Source of the DNA: Mya arenaria
Lineage: Eukaryota > Mollusca > Bivalvia > Myida > Myidae
DNA: 64,000 nt
NCBI RefSeq assembly: GCF_026914265.1
Contig: NC_069136.1
Location: 26,920,701 to 26,984,700 of the forward strand
Direction of reading: 5' to 3'
Below, in pieces: positions 34,411-46,482 of this stretch (within the stretch, counting starts at the first letter, position 1; every line of letters begins with the position of its first letter). The notes under the pieces were generated by a model. That model had not been told where the DNA came from, did no database searches, and saw only the letters and a list, made by a program, of their open reading frames with translations. A program made the translations under genes and the position numbers.

Positions 34411-34826
34411 TGTATGTATGTATGTATGTATTTCTTTAGACCTTGCGGTCAAGGATAACCCGTAAAAGTGCAAGCACTTATTTCCAACGGGGTCCTTTGT
34501 TTTTGCTGAAGGGACAGCATGCTGAAGAAACAGTGGTGGGATACAAGGTAGACCAGGTGCGATACCCTAGCTCTTTTTCAAAGAGACTCCTTAATTCTTT
34601 TACGTGCTCGGTGTAAAGCACCAATACACAGGGTACAACTTTCCTGGGTTAAACCATTACTGAGTACACCACGTTTCCAAGCACTACCCTTTAAATGCCG
34701 AGTGCCAGGCAAGGGAGCTACTTGTACCAACTTTTAATGTCTTTTGGTATGACGCGGCCAGGGATCAAACCCACGACCTCCTGCTCCGTATGCGGAACCT
34801 TAACCACTAGGCCACGGAGACGGCCT
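34411..34826 (-). mobile_element. tRNA-derived SINE, about 400 bp
   Basis: Read on the minus strand it begins with a tRNA-like head (GTGGCCTAGTGGTTAAGGTT, then GTGGGTTTGATCCCTGG) at 34826-34750. It runs through a body of about 300 bp and ends in a (TACA)n tail, seen as TGTATGTATG at 34411-34431. A simple-repeat 3' end fits a SINE. Confidence 0.72.
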
Positions 34827-34974
34827 GATTGAACTGCTCCAGGGTTAGGAGAGTTTTTGTCGTAGTCAGGAAGTTTTTGGTTTATGTATCAATATCTGTC
34901 AAAGGATAAGTTCACAATCCAATCAATTTTATGTTGAATATATTTTATGATCGGTGAATCACTCTTTGAGGCAT

Positions 34975-35075
34975 GCATCCCGAACACTTAAGTAAACCTT
35001 GGAGGAAAATGGTTCCAACCCACATCCGCCTGAACACTAGCATGGCGCTCTAACCAACTGAGCTATATCAGCACA
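34975..35075 (-). mobile_element. tRNA-like SINE head
   Basis: On the minus strand: GATATAGCTCAGTTGGTTAG (strong A box) and GGATGTGGGTTGGAACC (B box). The acceptor stem and a full tRNA fold are not present, so I call it a SINE remnant rather than a functional tRNA gene. Confidence 0.55.
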
Positions 35076-36059
35076 GTATATGTGCACATGGTTTTTACCC
35101 GCAGACACTACAACACTTACTTATACTTTTTATATTTATCAACAAATGAAAAAAAAGATTAGCACAAGTAGAATAGCAGGGACACAGCTGGCAGGCTGCC
35201 ACCTTTCACATGACAACATGTTTAGAATGGTTGTCATTCATGTTTCTGTGGATTTGAAGATCAGTTTTGTACTCAAACTCAAATTTAGTATTGTATAAGA
35301 GTTCAGTATTTTGAGCACAAAACATTGTGATACTTAAAATACTGATAAATATTTTTTCCTTTGATGCTGTGAAACTGCTGTTGCTTTCTGTTACATACAT
35401 GCCATGCATATCCCCCAGCGGGGGGAAAAATGGAATTCAGACCAAAATCCCCTGGGAAGCCTCTCAGAAATATGGCATGTATGCTGTTATAATCTATTGA
35501 CTATGACACTAATATTCAAGTAAAACTTATATTTTACGAAAAGCCAAAATTAAACCGAAATTAATACCAGAAAGAGAATAAGAACTGTGTGTCCTGCAAA
35601 AATGTCCAGACAAATAAGACTGTAACAGCTATATTGCTGTTACCTGGACCAAATTTTCTGATGACAGATATTTTCCGAAAGTTTGCTCGCAAAGAATATC
35701 TTTAATAGAAATATGGTTCAATAAAATACAAAGTGGAATTCTGGGTAAAAAAATATATGTATAATAACATTATTTTCATAATTGGAGAATGATGTTTAAG
35801 TAATCTTCTGTATAAAGCGTTAAATTTTTAAACTACATATTTAAAAAAACACACTTACCGTAAATATGCACTCTTATTCCCAATTAAGATTTACCAAAAG
35901 TAATACAATCGTTTTAATTTACCGAAAAGGATGAATAAATATCGAAAACAATGGTTCTCATGAAGGATTTTTTTACCAACTGACAGTGGGTCAGTGTCTA
36001 TTTCATAGGTAGGGTCGAGTAACCCGAAATATTTATTATTTTAGGCCTAAACTGCTTGT

Positions 36060-36400
36060 GAACACCAAAGAAGGGTCTCTCCCACACAGAGCAAGCCCCA
36101 TTGTGTAAGTTCCTGCTGGGCTCAGCTGGGCCCAGTGGCTCTGCCCTGCTTTAACACCTGTCCATGAAGCAGTATCAGGGATATTTCATTAGACATCTAC
36201 ACTCACACTGGCAATCCTCATATGTCACTGGTTAAGTGTTATATATGTTATCTGCCCCACAGAGCAAGCCCCAGTATGCAAGTTCCTGCTGGGCTCAGCC
36301 ATTGGTTCCTCCTTGCTCCTACAGCTGCCCCTGAAGCAATTTCAGGGATATTTTATCTACACTCACACCAGCCTTTTCGACAAGGGACAGGTAGGAACAG
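36060..36400. repeat. Tandem duplication, about 190-bp unit
   Basis: Two diverged copies share CACAGAGCAAGCCCCA, GTTCCTGCTGGGCTCAGC and TCAGGGATATTT...CTACACTCACAC. No exon. Confidence 0.65.
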
Positions 36401-36797
36401 ATTTCAATTTCAAAATTTTCGGAAGAATTGGTGTTAATGTAGATAGGGTTAGGGTTATGCAAATGGACCCCCCTCCCCCTCCGCAATATGGGGTATTACA
36501 AACGGTTGTTTATTTGTCCCATCCTTTTTTGCCCTCTAGTGTCTATTTCCGTTGATCAGAAATCAGATTAATAAAAATGTGAATATAACATGACTGAAAA
36601 TTTCACTTGAATTGTTAAAAGAATAATTTTTCTAAGTATTTTTTTAAGTTTTTAAGAAATTGATAGTTTTATTTTATCAAGCATTGTTGTGCAACTCCTC
36701 TTAAATAAACAAATATAGTTGAAGTACTCAAAAGAAAATGCACCTTACTGATAGAGACCAGTCGGGTAGTATTCAATCTTATGCTGGTCCTTATACA

Positions 36798-36968
36798 TCA
36801 GTCATCGAAATTAGATTTTTGGATGAACAAGCCCGAATTCTTATACTTTTGCTCGGAATCAATTTTTTTAACAAGCCCTGCTATATAAAATTCAGAATTT
36901 GAGCAAGCCCGGAAGACATTTTACCAGTGCAGGGCTTGCGGGCTTGTGCTAATTTTGACCACTGATGC
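36798..36968. mobile_element. Small TIR element
   Basis: About 170 bp between CATCAGTCATCGAAATTAG and CTAATTTTGACCACTGATG, which are imperfect inverted repeats. The interior has ACAAGCCCG / GGGCTTGCGGGCTTGT inverted motifs. Confidence 0.55.
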
Positions 36969-37354
36969 ATTATTACATATGCCTCATTCAGTCTATTGGC
37001 CAGATATTTTTACAGTCCTATCAAAACACTCAGATTCTTCCCTTAAACAGTTGATCGCAGTTCGTTATTCAATATGGTCTGCAAACCATCTAACTTAGTA
37101 AATATATCCAAATTTTGAAAAAGATTATTACTTCAAGTCCCCATTGCTTTCTATGAAACTTATTCATATTCATTTGTTATTAGGTAGACCAATTTGTTGC
37201 GTATTTTCTTATTTTTAGTGTTCAAATCAAACATGAGGTATTTTTAAACTCATCTTAGGAAAAAATGCAATTTTCTGCTAAGTTTTATCATAAGTTGCTT
37301 CATGAAGATGGCCCCCATCTGACATTCCATCAAAGTTTGTTTCCCTGTTGACAG

Positions 37355-37474
37355 GTATGGCGAATTCTGACATCAAAGCTTGCATTTCTGGACCTGAAGG
37401 ACCTGTTTGTCTGCTCCCTGCTGATCTACTATTTTCGAGTGTTTGAGAAACGCTTTGGATCAAGGAAATTCTCT
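37355..37474 (+). CDS. ubac2: UBAC2 exon: second helix region
   Basis: 120 bp, acceptor GTTGACAG, donor TCT|GTAAGT, phase 0 at both ends. Reads VWRILTSKLAFLDLKDLFVC then SLLIYYFRVFEKRFGSRKFS. This is the conserved rhomboid-like core, N-terminal part. Confidence 0.92.
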
Positions 37475-40400
37475 GTAAGTTGGCTACATTTGAAACAATA
37501 AGATAATAACCCAGCAAACGTGACTAAATAAGTTTTATATGTCTTGCTGACTTAAAATAATGCTTATATGTCTTGCTGACTAAAAATAACGCTTATATGT
37601 CTTGCTGACTAAAAATAAAGTTTTTATGTCTTGCTGACTAAAAATAACGCTTTTATGTCTTGCCAACTGAAAATGTACATGTATTGCTGACTGAAAACAA
37701 CACTTATATGTCTTATCGACTGTAAATAATGCTTATCCTGTAAATTGGCTAGCTTGTTTTTCATGCATTTTTTTATGCTTATTTACTTTAGCATGATTGT
37801 AAAGAGAGCATTATGTTCATATAAATCACTGGACCTACAATTGTCCTTTTCAAGGGCCAAGTCTGAAGAGATTGTGGGCCCTGGAGGTCAATACATACAT
37901 GTGTCCTTTTGGGGCCACAAAACGCAGGGGCCAAGAGATGGTGCCCCTTATGGAGCTTGAACCCTAAACCTCTTGAGTAAGGGTCACTGGCCGACATCAT
38001 TGTCTGCAATTAAAAAATAATCAGGGTTTAATTTTTTTTTTAGATAAATTCAAATTAATAATGTTATTATTATAAGCACCAATACCATTCATTATTATAT
38101 TTTGAAACAAAAATGTTGTAAGTTTCATTACATTGTTAATATTGCATCATTTGTTTCAGTCGTATTTGCTTGGCTCAGCACTGGTGTCTACCATTCTTGA
38201 GGTTCTGGCAGTGTATGCTTGCAGGACCTTGGAAATACCCATAGGACCTCTGCCTACTGGACCGTAAGTTATGCTAAACACTTAAAAATTAAATCTCACA
38301 ATATTAAAACAATGAACCAACTTTTTGAAACAATGGGCTGATAGTTCAGAATATTGTAAAAATTAACAATATTGTCAACATCATCGTAGATGTATGCACA
38401 TACAGTGCAATATTAGATGTATGCACATACAGTGCAATATTAGATGTATGCACATACAATGCAATGTTAAATGCAAGCACATAAAATGAAAAATATGATT
38501 GTTTTGTTTACCAAGGTTATGCCTGATCTACCCAATGTTTGTACCGTTCTACTGTGACATTCCCCGTGTGCCTCTCTCTCACATCTGGGGTGTCCCGATG
38601 ACGGGGAAATCTATATCGTACATCCTCGGTCTACAGGCCGCTAGCAGCTCACCGGGGTCGATGGTGGTCGCAATATGTGGACTTGTATGTGTTGTTTGTT
38701 TTCATGTATTAATTTTTCCATGACATTGTCTTAAATGTTTATCACTTAAAGTCAATGATTTGATTTCTTACCATTGTAATTAAAATGAATGCATTTTCAA
38801 AGTTATCAGATTTTATCAAACATTTTAAAATATGAAAGACATTGGCTGTGGACTACAGCCAATATCTTTCATATTTTAAAATGTTTGTAGAATTTGTAAT
38901 ATGAGTTTTATATGTATGTATGGTGTTGTGATTGTTCATCTTTTAAGGGAAGCAATATTGTATGAAAGGGTATTTGCACAATTTCTATTCAAACTGTTTT
39001 GTGTTTCAAACTAGTCACTTTCAAGATTATATCTTAAGTTTTTTTTAACTGTTTCTTTCTATCTGCAACTACCTGAATGTTTTAACCATGTAGTTTAAAC
39101 CAGGAACCATTATCTTAAATTAACTTTAACAACAAACGTATTAGGTTTGTCATATATTGGTATATTTCAGCTTGGTGGAATACTATGGCGATGCAACCTT
39201 TGTAAAATTCAATCCCTAGTGAAGATACCCGGGTTTATTGGGCGTTTTTGTCAAGCCACATTTGGGAGATTGCTTGGAGAGGGGGAAAATACACACATGG
39301 ACACCACACAGATTGGGGCAACCATAGGTAGTATAAATAGTCAGAGATATCGCTGCCTCTTGTCAAAGGTCAAGGTCACTGTGACTTAATCAAGAATTTT
39401 CGTCTCCTGCAATTAACTACAGTTTCTTCCATCATATGCACACCTTACTTGTGTATGTAAAGAACATGTGGATATCTCGATTGGGATTTTTTTTAGGCTA
39501 TGTTTCATTAAAGGCTGAGATCACTGTGTACAAAAAATTGTGTCACTTACGGCACCTTTGAGCCTTTTTGAATTTAGGGTGTAAACCCTGAGCAAGCAAG
39601 CATGAGTATAAATCAGGGGAAGCCTGCTCATCTTTGGTCTTTTTCTCAGCAGGAAACTCTTGATTCACCCATTTCTTCAGTCGCTGAAGAAGCATAAAAT
39701 AGAAATATAATTTTTTAACCCTGTGTTGTCATTCACATCAAATTTTCATTTCTGATTGATTACTTTTGACCAACTTATTGTCCCTGTTATGCACATTTGT
39801 CAAGGTCAGTAGATGACCCTTATTGATTTCGGGGTCAGAAGGTAATTGCCATGGTTAACATTACTAAAATACCGTGCTCCCAATAGGGTCACTTCTGAAT
39901 TGCAGAATTATGAGTGTTGACTGTTGCGCCGGTTTGAAGGAAGCACAATAGTTGTTGACCGTGTCAACATTTATATGCATCTATTTGCAGCAGTGAATGA
40001 CAGTGAAAATATATATTCTTTTGTGGATCATTTGTGAGAAGAAATATGGTCAAAGTATTGTTGTAGCTGGGTGTTTTTGATATAATTTCGAAAAACCTTA
40101 ACCTTGCAATAGCTCAAAAACTTTTCAAGATATTCAAAGAAACTTAGAAACTTGTTGCCAGGGCAGAGACAATACACACATGGATACCAAGGTGCATAGC
40201 TCTGCCTTTAATAATTACAACTTTACGAAGTGTTTCTTCCATTACAGTACAGAAATCACTGCCTCCATGCAAATCATGTGACCATAGATATTCATATATC
40301 ATATTGGTAAAGATTGTATTTTACATTTGATACGATACAAAGAAAGAAAAAAATATTTAATATAAAACATGATTAACAATTTGCAAATTATCTTCAATTT

Positions 40401-43214
40401 TTTTTTTTTTAAATTTGAAATTTGATAAAAACAATCAGTATCCATAGCTGAAATCCCCTTACTCAGTCATAGGGGTAGAAATCTATTACATGTACGCTTG
40501 TCAGGGGAGATAACTGCATAGGGGATTGATTTCACTTATGCCCCTTGCTATCTTGAAGAAAAACAACAGCTTTTGTGTTTGCTCTGCGGTGTTCTTGTTT
40601 TAATGTAAAATTACGGGGCTTTTCACTAATAAATCAATATGTTTTAAATGCACTCTTAATACAGTATGCTCTGTGATTGTATGATTTGAATGATCATGGG
40701 GCAATTGTTCAGAACTTTATAATCTTTACTGCTGCTGAAGTATATTGAATGCACTTGTGACTAGTAGATAATTCGTACAGGATTTATGACATCTGTTTGT
40801 GCTGTACTTGTTTTATTTAAATGGATGAGAAAATCTTCAAATAGTTCGTGTTTAAAAGTTAACAATGATCTCGTTAATGAAGTTGTTCACTTAAACTAAG
40901 TTCTGGTCAATTGGCCCATTATTTCACAATGCACAGATACAAGAAATACTTGAAGATTAAATTATTCATCATAATGACTCACTATCATATGAAAGAGTGT
41001 TTAGTTCGTTTATACTATTTTTGTTTAACTCAAATGTAATGGAATATATTGGCTAATAGACTTATTCCCAAGTCCCATTTCCTTGGTAGAAACCAGTACC
41101 AGTGTATATTTTGGTAAGTCATAAGAACGTACGCCTAATGTGGATCAAACTGGTTGTCCCTTTGGTGAAAGGCAGAATCCTTTACCACTAGACCACTCTA
41201 GAGTCTCACCCTGGTTTGTGAAAGAGTGTTGAACAGAAAATGCATTTCTTTCCCAGAAATTCAGAGGCAGGAGATGACAGAACGTCTTGAACAGCAGGTG
41301 ATCTGGCAATCTGTACAGCAACAACTACAACAGACCCCCCGAGCTGCAGCTCAGGTAAGGACATGTATACTAGGGTTTGAGCTAGGTTTTTAAAAAAACA
41401 TGGTGTTGCAGAAAACTGACAGAGAGCTCAGGTAGAAAAGGGCCCATTGTGTCTCTCTGTTTAATATAATGAATATCACCGAAATTGTTTAGAATTGTGT
41501 TTAATTGAAGTAATAGTAGGTTTCAACATCCAATTATTTCAAGTTTACATGTGTGAATTATGAAAGGACTATTTGATTATCTGAGCATTCAGTTCTATGA
41601 AGGCAGAAGGGTGCTTCCGAAAAATGACAGGGTGCTACACCCTTCCATAACTCTTACACTTTAACCCTATGTAAGTGGAGAATCAAGGCGAAAACATTCC
41701 AAATAACATGAAAATGAAGAAACAGTTTTTGCTTTCACTGCTAGATATGTACACATCAGTCATAATGGTTGATAGAATTTAGAGGTTTTTGAAAGAAAAT
41801 TTTAAGGCAATTTTTTTCAATAGCTGTAGAATTCAACAGGAGAACGGTATAGCAGTGGTATATTTAACCAACTGTGGATAGAGTTCACATGTATGGTCAT
41901 TTATTAAAAGATGTTGAAGGAAAATCATATATGATGCATAACTGTATCGATAAAAGAAAAGGCTGTGTTTTTCATACCAAGATTTTGTTTTCTTTGACAA
42001 CCAAGCCTAGGTTTTACGACAAACACCTTGACCATCCTGCTTCATGTGCTTGATTAAGAAATAAAAATTCTCATTATTTCTTAAATCTCTCTATGATTTT
42101 ACCTGCCCCCTGGTATACTAAGGTAAAACAGCAATAAATTCATGTTGGCATTACTAGTAACTTTATATCTTGGCTATGTAAATTGATTAGCACAAAAATT
42201 TTAAGTACATGTATTATATCATTTTTATGTTCTTCTCCAACTTATCTGATCAATTATTCATATGACACTTGATTAGTCAGTGTAGTGGTGGAAGGCTGTT
42301 TTTGGCGCACTCGCTTCTCACTAAGGCGTCATGGGCTAAACTCATGGCCTGGGCCTTGTGATGGTCACAGCTATTTCCCTCCAGGTACTCCAGTTTCCCC
42401 AAAAAAACAAGACCACACTTAGAAATTCACTTATATTGTACCAACCAGAGTGTTTTTAATAGTGTTGTTATTCTTTGTTTTAAAATTGTTGTCTTATGAA
42501 TAAGAATTACTTCCATATATAAATATGTTGATCATTTTTCAATCAACTGATTGTTGCAGGAAAATATTCTTTTTCAATGCTTTATTTATCTTCAGAACTT
42601 GGTCAATGGTCCAGGGATATTTGGCGCTATAAATAACAACAGAGATGGTGGGGTTAGGTACAGAAATCTGGAAGAAAATGGTGAGACTTTTTAAGTGAAT
42701 GTTGTATATACTTTATAAGAACTTAAACATAACTTTAAATCAAATAGATTTGGTTCTTGATTTAAGGGGACTAGACACCAGATGGTCTTAAAATCGGCAA
42801 ATACAGTATTTCCGCAAAACAAGCCTAGAATTGTCAATGGGAGCTAGAAGAAGTAAGAGGCTGATAATACATCATTTTACATAATTAAAAGAATTTACGC
42901 AACCATCATGTTGCTGTCTCATCTGTGTTTCCCTGTTTAAAACAGCGCATAATGGTTTCCCAGTTTAAATAATATCTGTTTATATCAGTTTTAAACATAA
43001 AGACAACTATTGTTTATTAAAGTATAAAATCATGTTTTTACATAAAAATGTAATGTTACTTAAAGTACAAGGACAAGAGCCAGCAGTGGTCTCGGAGGAT
43101 CAGGTTCGCCAGCTTGTAGAGATGGGTTTCCTTGACAACCAAGTGAGAAATGCCCTGCGTGTTGCAAACAATGACATTGCCGTGGCAACTAATATCCTGC
43201 TTCAGAACAGTTGA
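37355..43214 (+). CDS. ubac2: UBAC2 (UBA domain-containing protein 2), 5' end missing
   Basis: Seven exons with consensus splice sites and continuous phase: 37355-37474, 38160-38263, 38516-38684, 39171-39327, 41257-41354, 42596-42680, 43066-43214. The product is a rhomboid-like pseudoprotease of the ER membrane with a C-terminal UBA domain. In vertebrates UBAC2 works with gp78/AMFR and UBXD8 in ER-associated degradation and lipid-droplet control. Recognisable blocks are LDLKDLFVCSLLIYYFRVFE, RFGSRKF, MFVPFYCDIPRV, and the UBA motif VEMGF. The first part (N-terminus and first helix, about 50 residues) is not found between 33940 and 37354. The introns hold few transposons compared with the flanks. 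Identification is by family memory and the match is strong over the whole length. Confidence 0.93.
37540..37740. repeat. Short tandem repeat in UBAC2 intron
   Basis: About six copies of TTATATGTCTTGCTGACTAA-like units, 32-35 bp apart. Confidence 0.75.
37830..38010 (-). repeat. Possible SINE remnant
   Basis: On the minus strand, GTCGGCCAGTGACCCTTACTC and AGGTTTAGGGTTCAAGCTCC resemble tRNA A and B boxes, but the match is weak. Confidence 0.35.
38160..38263 (+). CDS. ubac2: UBAC2 exon: membrane helix
   Basis: 104 bp, acceptor TTTGTTTCAG, donor CC|GTAAGT. Reads SYLLGSALVSTILEVLAVYA then CRTLEIPIGPLPTG; ends in phase 2. Confidence 0.92.
38380..38470. repeat. Short tandem repeat in UBAC2 intron
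   Basis: Three to four copies of ATGTATGCACATACAGTGCA, about 26 bp apart. Confidence 0.75.
38516..38684 (+). CDS. ubac2: UBAC2 exon: rhomboid-like core
   Basis: 169 bp, acceptor TTACCAAG, donor CTT|GTATGT. Begins LCLIYPMFVPFYCDIPRVPL and includes GKSISYILGLQ and MVVAICGL, matching the most conserved UBAC2 segment. Ends in phase 0. Confidence 0.94.
38818..38886. repeat. Near-perfect 32-bp hairpin in UBAC2 intron
   Basis: Left arm 38818-38849, loop GGACT at 38850-38854, right arm 38855-38886. The arms pair over 32 positions with one mismatch. It could be a small palindromic element or a small-RNA precursor; the sequence alone cannot say. Confidence 0.85.
39171..39327 (+). CDS. ubac2: UBAC2 exon: end of membrane domain
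   Basis: 157 bp, acceptor ATATTTCAG, donor g|GTAGTA. Reads LGGILWRCNLCKIQSLVKIP, then an FGRLLGEG segment and TTQIGATIG. Human UBAC2 has the similar MGATLDIQRQQRMELLDRQ linker next, agreeing with the following exon. Confidence 0.9.
41050..41215 (-). repeat. tRNA-like SINE remnant
   Basis: On the minus strand, CTAGAGTGGTCTAGTGGTAAA (A-box-like) and CAGTTTGATCCACATTAGG (weak B box). Intronic in UBAC2. Confidence 0.45.
41257..41354 (+). CDS. ubac2: UBAC2 exon: Gln-rich cytosolic linker
   Basis: 98 bp, acceptor CTTTCCCAG, donor CAG|GTAAGG. Reads EIQRQEMTERLEQQVIWQSV then QQQLQQTPRAAAQ. A helical, Gln-rich linker between membrane domain and UBA domain. Confidence 0.9.
42270..42450 (+). repeat. 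Possible SINE remnant
   Basis: GTCAGTGTAGTGGTGGAAGG and the TCCAGTTTCCCC block resemble bivalve tRNA-derived SINE parts; no clean B box. Confidence 0.35.
42596..42680 (+). CDS. ubac2: UBAC2 exon: linker
   Basis: 85 bp, acceptor ATCTTCAG, donor g|GTGAGA. Reads NLVNGPGIFGAINNNRDGGV then RYRNLEEN. The phase joins both neighbours. Confidence 0.85.
43066..43214 (+). CDS. ubac2: UBAC2 last exon: UBA domain
   Basis: 149 bp, acceptor ACTTAAAG, stop TGA at 43212-43214. It encodes a complete UBA domain of about 40 residues (VSEDQVRQLVEMGF, then NALRVANNDIAVATNILLQ). The MGF loop and the DIAVAT helix are the ubiquitin-binding hallmarks. The protein ends nine residues after the third helix begins, as in vertebrate UBAC2. 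Confidence 0.94.
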
Positions 43215-43329
43215 GATTGGCTGCTCGCTAAGTGTGGCCGTGTTAAATTTCGAAAAAAAGAGGTTTTCAGCTACTTTGGATTACATAAAGATCTAGAGAT
43301 TACATAAAGGTTGGGAATGAGCGATACAG

Positions 43330-44010
43330 TAATGTAATTGAGCTATATATTGATCGTTGAAATGTTGGAAAAGATCTGTACAGCTCTGTATTTGATTATT
43401 CAAACATTGAAAATGATATATTCAGCTCTGTATTTGATTTTCGAAATGTTGGAAAGATCTATTTAGCTCTGTATTTGATTTTCAAAATGTTGGAAAGATC
43501 TATTCAGCTCTGTATTTAATTGTTGAAATGTTTGAAAGATCTACCGGTATACAGCTCTGTATTAGATTGTTAGAATTCAGCGACTTGAAATGTGCATGTC
43601 ATTTTTAAAGATAGATTTGATTGATGAAATGTAATAACAGTCTATTGAGCTATTTAAGGATGGATTTGATTGATGAAATGTAATAACAGTTTATGGAGCT
43701 ATTTAAGGATGGATTTGATTGATGAAATGTAATAACAGTCTATTGTGCTCAGCTATTTAAGGATGGATTTGATTGATGATATGTAATAACAGTCTTTTGT
43801 GCTATTTAAGGATAGATTTGATTGATGAAATGTTATAACAGTCTTTTGTGCTATTTAAGGATAGATTTGATGGATGAAATGTTATAACAGTCTTTTGTGC
43901 TATTTAAGGATGGATTTGATTGATGAAATGTTATAACAGTCTTTTGTACTATTTAAGGATAGATTTGATGGATGAAATGTTATAACAGTCTATTGCGCTA
44001 TTTCAGGATT
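43330..44010. repeat. Two tandem repeats 3' of UBAC2
   Basis: 43330-43570: about five units with CAGCTCTGTATTTGATTNTT (about 60 bp). 43600-44010: about nine units of a 47-bp repeat with GATTTGATTGATGAAATGTA and ACAGTC...CTATTTAAGGA. Both probably lie in the 3' UTR or just beyond. Confidence 0.8.
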
Positions 44011-44280
44011 TATTGCATATTTTCTTGCGTTTATGCTGTGTGAAGGAAGTAGTGCCACATGAGCTAATTTTTAATTTGCTCGCGTGCCCTTATGGTTCAT
44101 ACAGCATAGACGCAACAATGAATGCAATCAATACTTACATTTGCATTTTAAATAATTATTCATTATCATTAAAAATAAACAGTATCTTCTGCAATTGAGT
44201 ATTTTTTATCATGGAATGTACCGGTAACTGACAACATACGTCTGTATATAAGAATAGCTGATATTTGTAGAGTTGTATAT
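44010..44280 (+). repeat. Dispersed repeat, copy 2 of 2
   Basis: Similar to 7500-7866 (TCTGCAATTGAGTATTTTTT, TGACAACATAC, AATAGCTGATATTT). Function unknown. Confidence 0.6.
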
Positions 44281-44587
44281 CATTGGTTAAATGGTGTCGC
44301 TTTAATCCAATCCGAGCGCAATATTGAAGTAAATAATGACGTCACAATTCTTTGCGTGTTATACAATATGAATGTAAAGTTTTATCTTTACGAATGACTA
44401 GGCAAATGTAAATATATGTATTTGGTGCATATGTTAATAATGATAATACTCGTATGACAATACACATGTTTGTGAAGCTAGTCCCATCCGTCATTCTGGT
44501 TTAGACATCTGATGAGTTACTCTTCTCATTCAACTGAGTGAAGCATATGAGGGCACGCATCGCAGTTCTTCAATTAATGTGTTCTTT

Positions 44588-44767
44588 AGGGCTATTCCAT
44601 TTAAACATATAACCAACGGGGGGAATGCACTTTTAAATTATCCCACCCTCCTACAAAAGCAAATTATCCCTTTTGGGGCCCAAATTAGTCTAAAAAGACG
44701 CCCACCCATACACTATTACAATAATTTCCTTCCCCCGGGGGGTTATATGTTTTACTGGAATAGCCCT
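44588..44767. mobile_element. 180-bp MITE, family F, copy 1
   Basis: Ends AGGGCTATTCCATTTAAACA and the inverted TACTGGAATAGCCCT. Interior CCTACAAAAGCAAATTATCC. A second copy is at 50830-51006. No coding capacity. Confidence 0.75.
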
Positions 44768-46390
44768 TAACCATAATAATTCAGCCATGCTGCACAATTT
44801 TGGGCCCTCTGACCCAACTATTATAATTAAAATAGTCATTATGAAAAAAAATCCATAAAGGTTCTTTGTAAGGATACAAACTGAAATGATAAGCTAGTTG
44901 GAACAATAATACGTTAATTGTGTGTGCAATAACATTACAGTACTTCTTTAATGATCTTGTGTATTTGACCTCAAAGTTAGCATAGAAAAAGGGCAATTTG
45001 TAAACGGGTATTTTTTGCAATTTTTAAAAATTCTTCATGAATATTTGGGTATTGCATCCTGAAATGTCTTTTTACTTTAACATCAAATAAATTTATTTAA
45101 GGCAAATGTATATCTGAAGGCCTATAATTGTGCGAAGCAGCTCATGTATAAGTGTGTGAATTTTTAAATTACCTGTGATACATAACATAGTGCTAATAAA
45201 TGTTTTATTTTTGTTAGATTTAGGTTCATCTATTTTAAAAACTGATGAACTATTGGCGTTAAGGAGACTTTTGAGTTGATTATTCAGAACTTTGTTCAAG
45301 TTAACAACGTTGATAACTGCATCGTTGTTAACTTGAAAAGGTGAACTATTTTATGAAGTGCTCATGTATTTGCAGAGAACAAGTACAACTGTAGCAGTTG
45401 TCTCAAATCTGGTTAGAAATACTGCTGGGGTCGTAGTTAATAAGCATCTTAGTGAATATTTTGAACTTAGTGAGAATTTCCTAATTTTTTGACAACGATT
45501 ATTTTAAATACCCGCTACTTTTCATCAGATTTATTCATATGCATACTTATATTGTTTAGACCATTTCTTGTTATTTTCATGTTTTTGGAGTACAAACATT
45601 GTTAGTTTTCTTATAATTCAAATTAGAAAAAAGGCAATTTTCACTAAGTTGCAAATTTTCACTAAGATGCATATTGAATACGGCCCCTGATCACAAGTGT
45701 ATCCATTACTCTTGCAAAGCAGTAACAATTTGAAAGTTAACAAAGTACTGAACAATTGTTCAAGTCTTGATTTAAAAAATATATCATAATAAGGAGATGC
45801 AACTTGTGATTTTGGTCCATTTACTGGGTCCTGTTTCGGCCATCAACTTCCAAGAAATGCAACAACTTAGCCTTCAATTTTAACTTGTAAATTTATCCAA
45901 AAAAAATAATTTCCAAGTGTTTGGCTTGATTTTTCTTGCATAAATGTCAACATGTCAATAATTAGCATGAAGAATAGAAATTTAAACTAGCTAATGTCAA
46001 CTTGTTGTACTCCATAATTGGTAGACAAGTTGACGTTTGTGAAAGTGAAAATTTAATTTCAACTTGTTGCCTGCCTGTTAAGTCGACATGTTGATGGCAG
46101 AAACAGGATTCCATACACATTTAGCATGTTTCTGAAAAATTTCAACTCTTATTATTTTTTTGTCAGTCAGGATTTTTTTAATGTTTTTTGGCAAGAAATT
46201 TGAAACTGAATTAATAAAGAAGGATGATTTAAAGTACATAAGTTCACCCACTAAACATGGAGAGAAATTCACATCATAATTGTCTTGAAACTATTTGGTA
46301 CCTAGTGAAGCGAAAATAAATGGATTATTGTTTATGAACATACATATAATGTTAGTACATTTATTAAAACTTATCATCCAGATTTTCTAC
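44768..46390. other. Intergenic, no gene seen
   Basis: AT-rich. A 13-bp stem palindrome, CAAGTTAACAACG...CGTTGTTAACTTG, lies at about 45296-45337. No exon-like frame. Confidence 0.5.

Positions 46391-46393
<3 letters not shown>

Positions 46394-46480
<87 letters not shown>
46394..46480. repeat. (AT)n microsatellite
   Basis: About 87 bp of uninterrupted AT repeats. Confidence 0.97.

Positions 46481-46482
<2 letters not shown>

Noticed and set aside
34975..35075. A functional tRNA gene
   Set aside because: A and B boxes are good, but the acceptor stem and CCA-side pairing are not found, and the context is a SINE-rich region.
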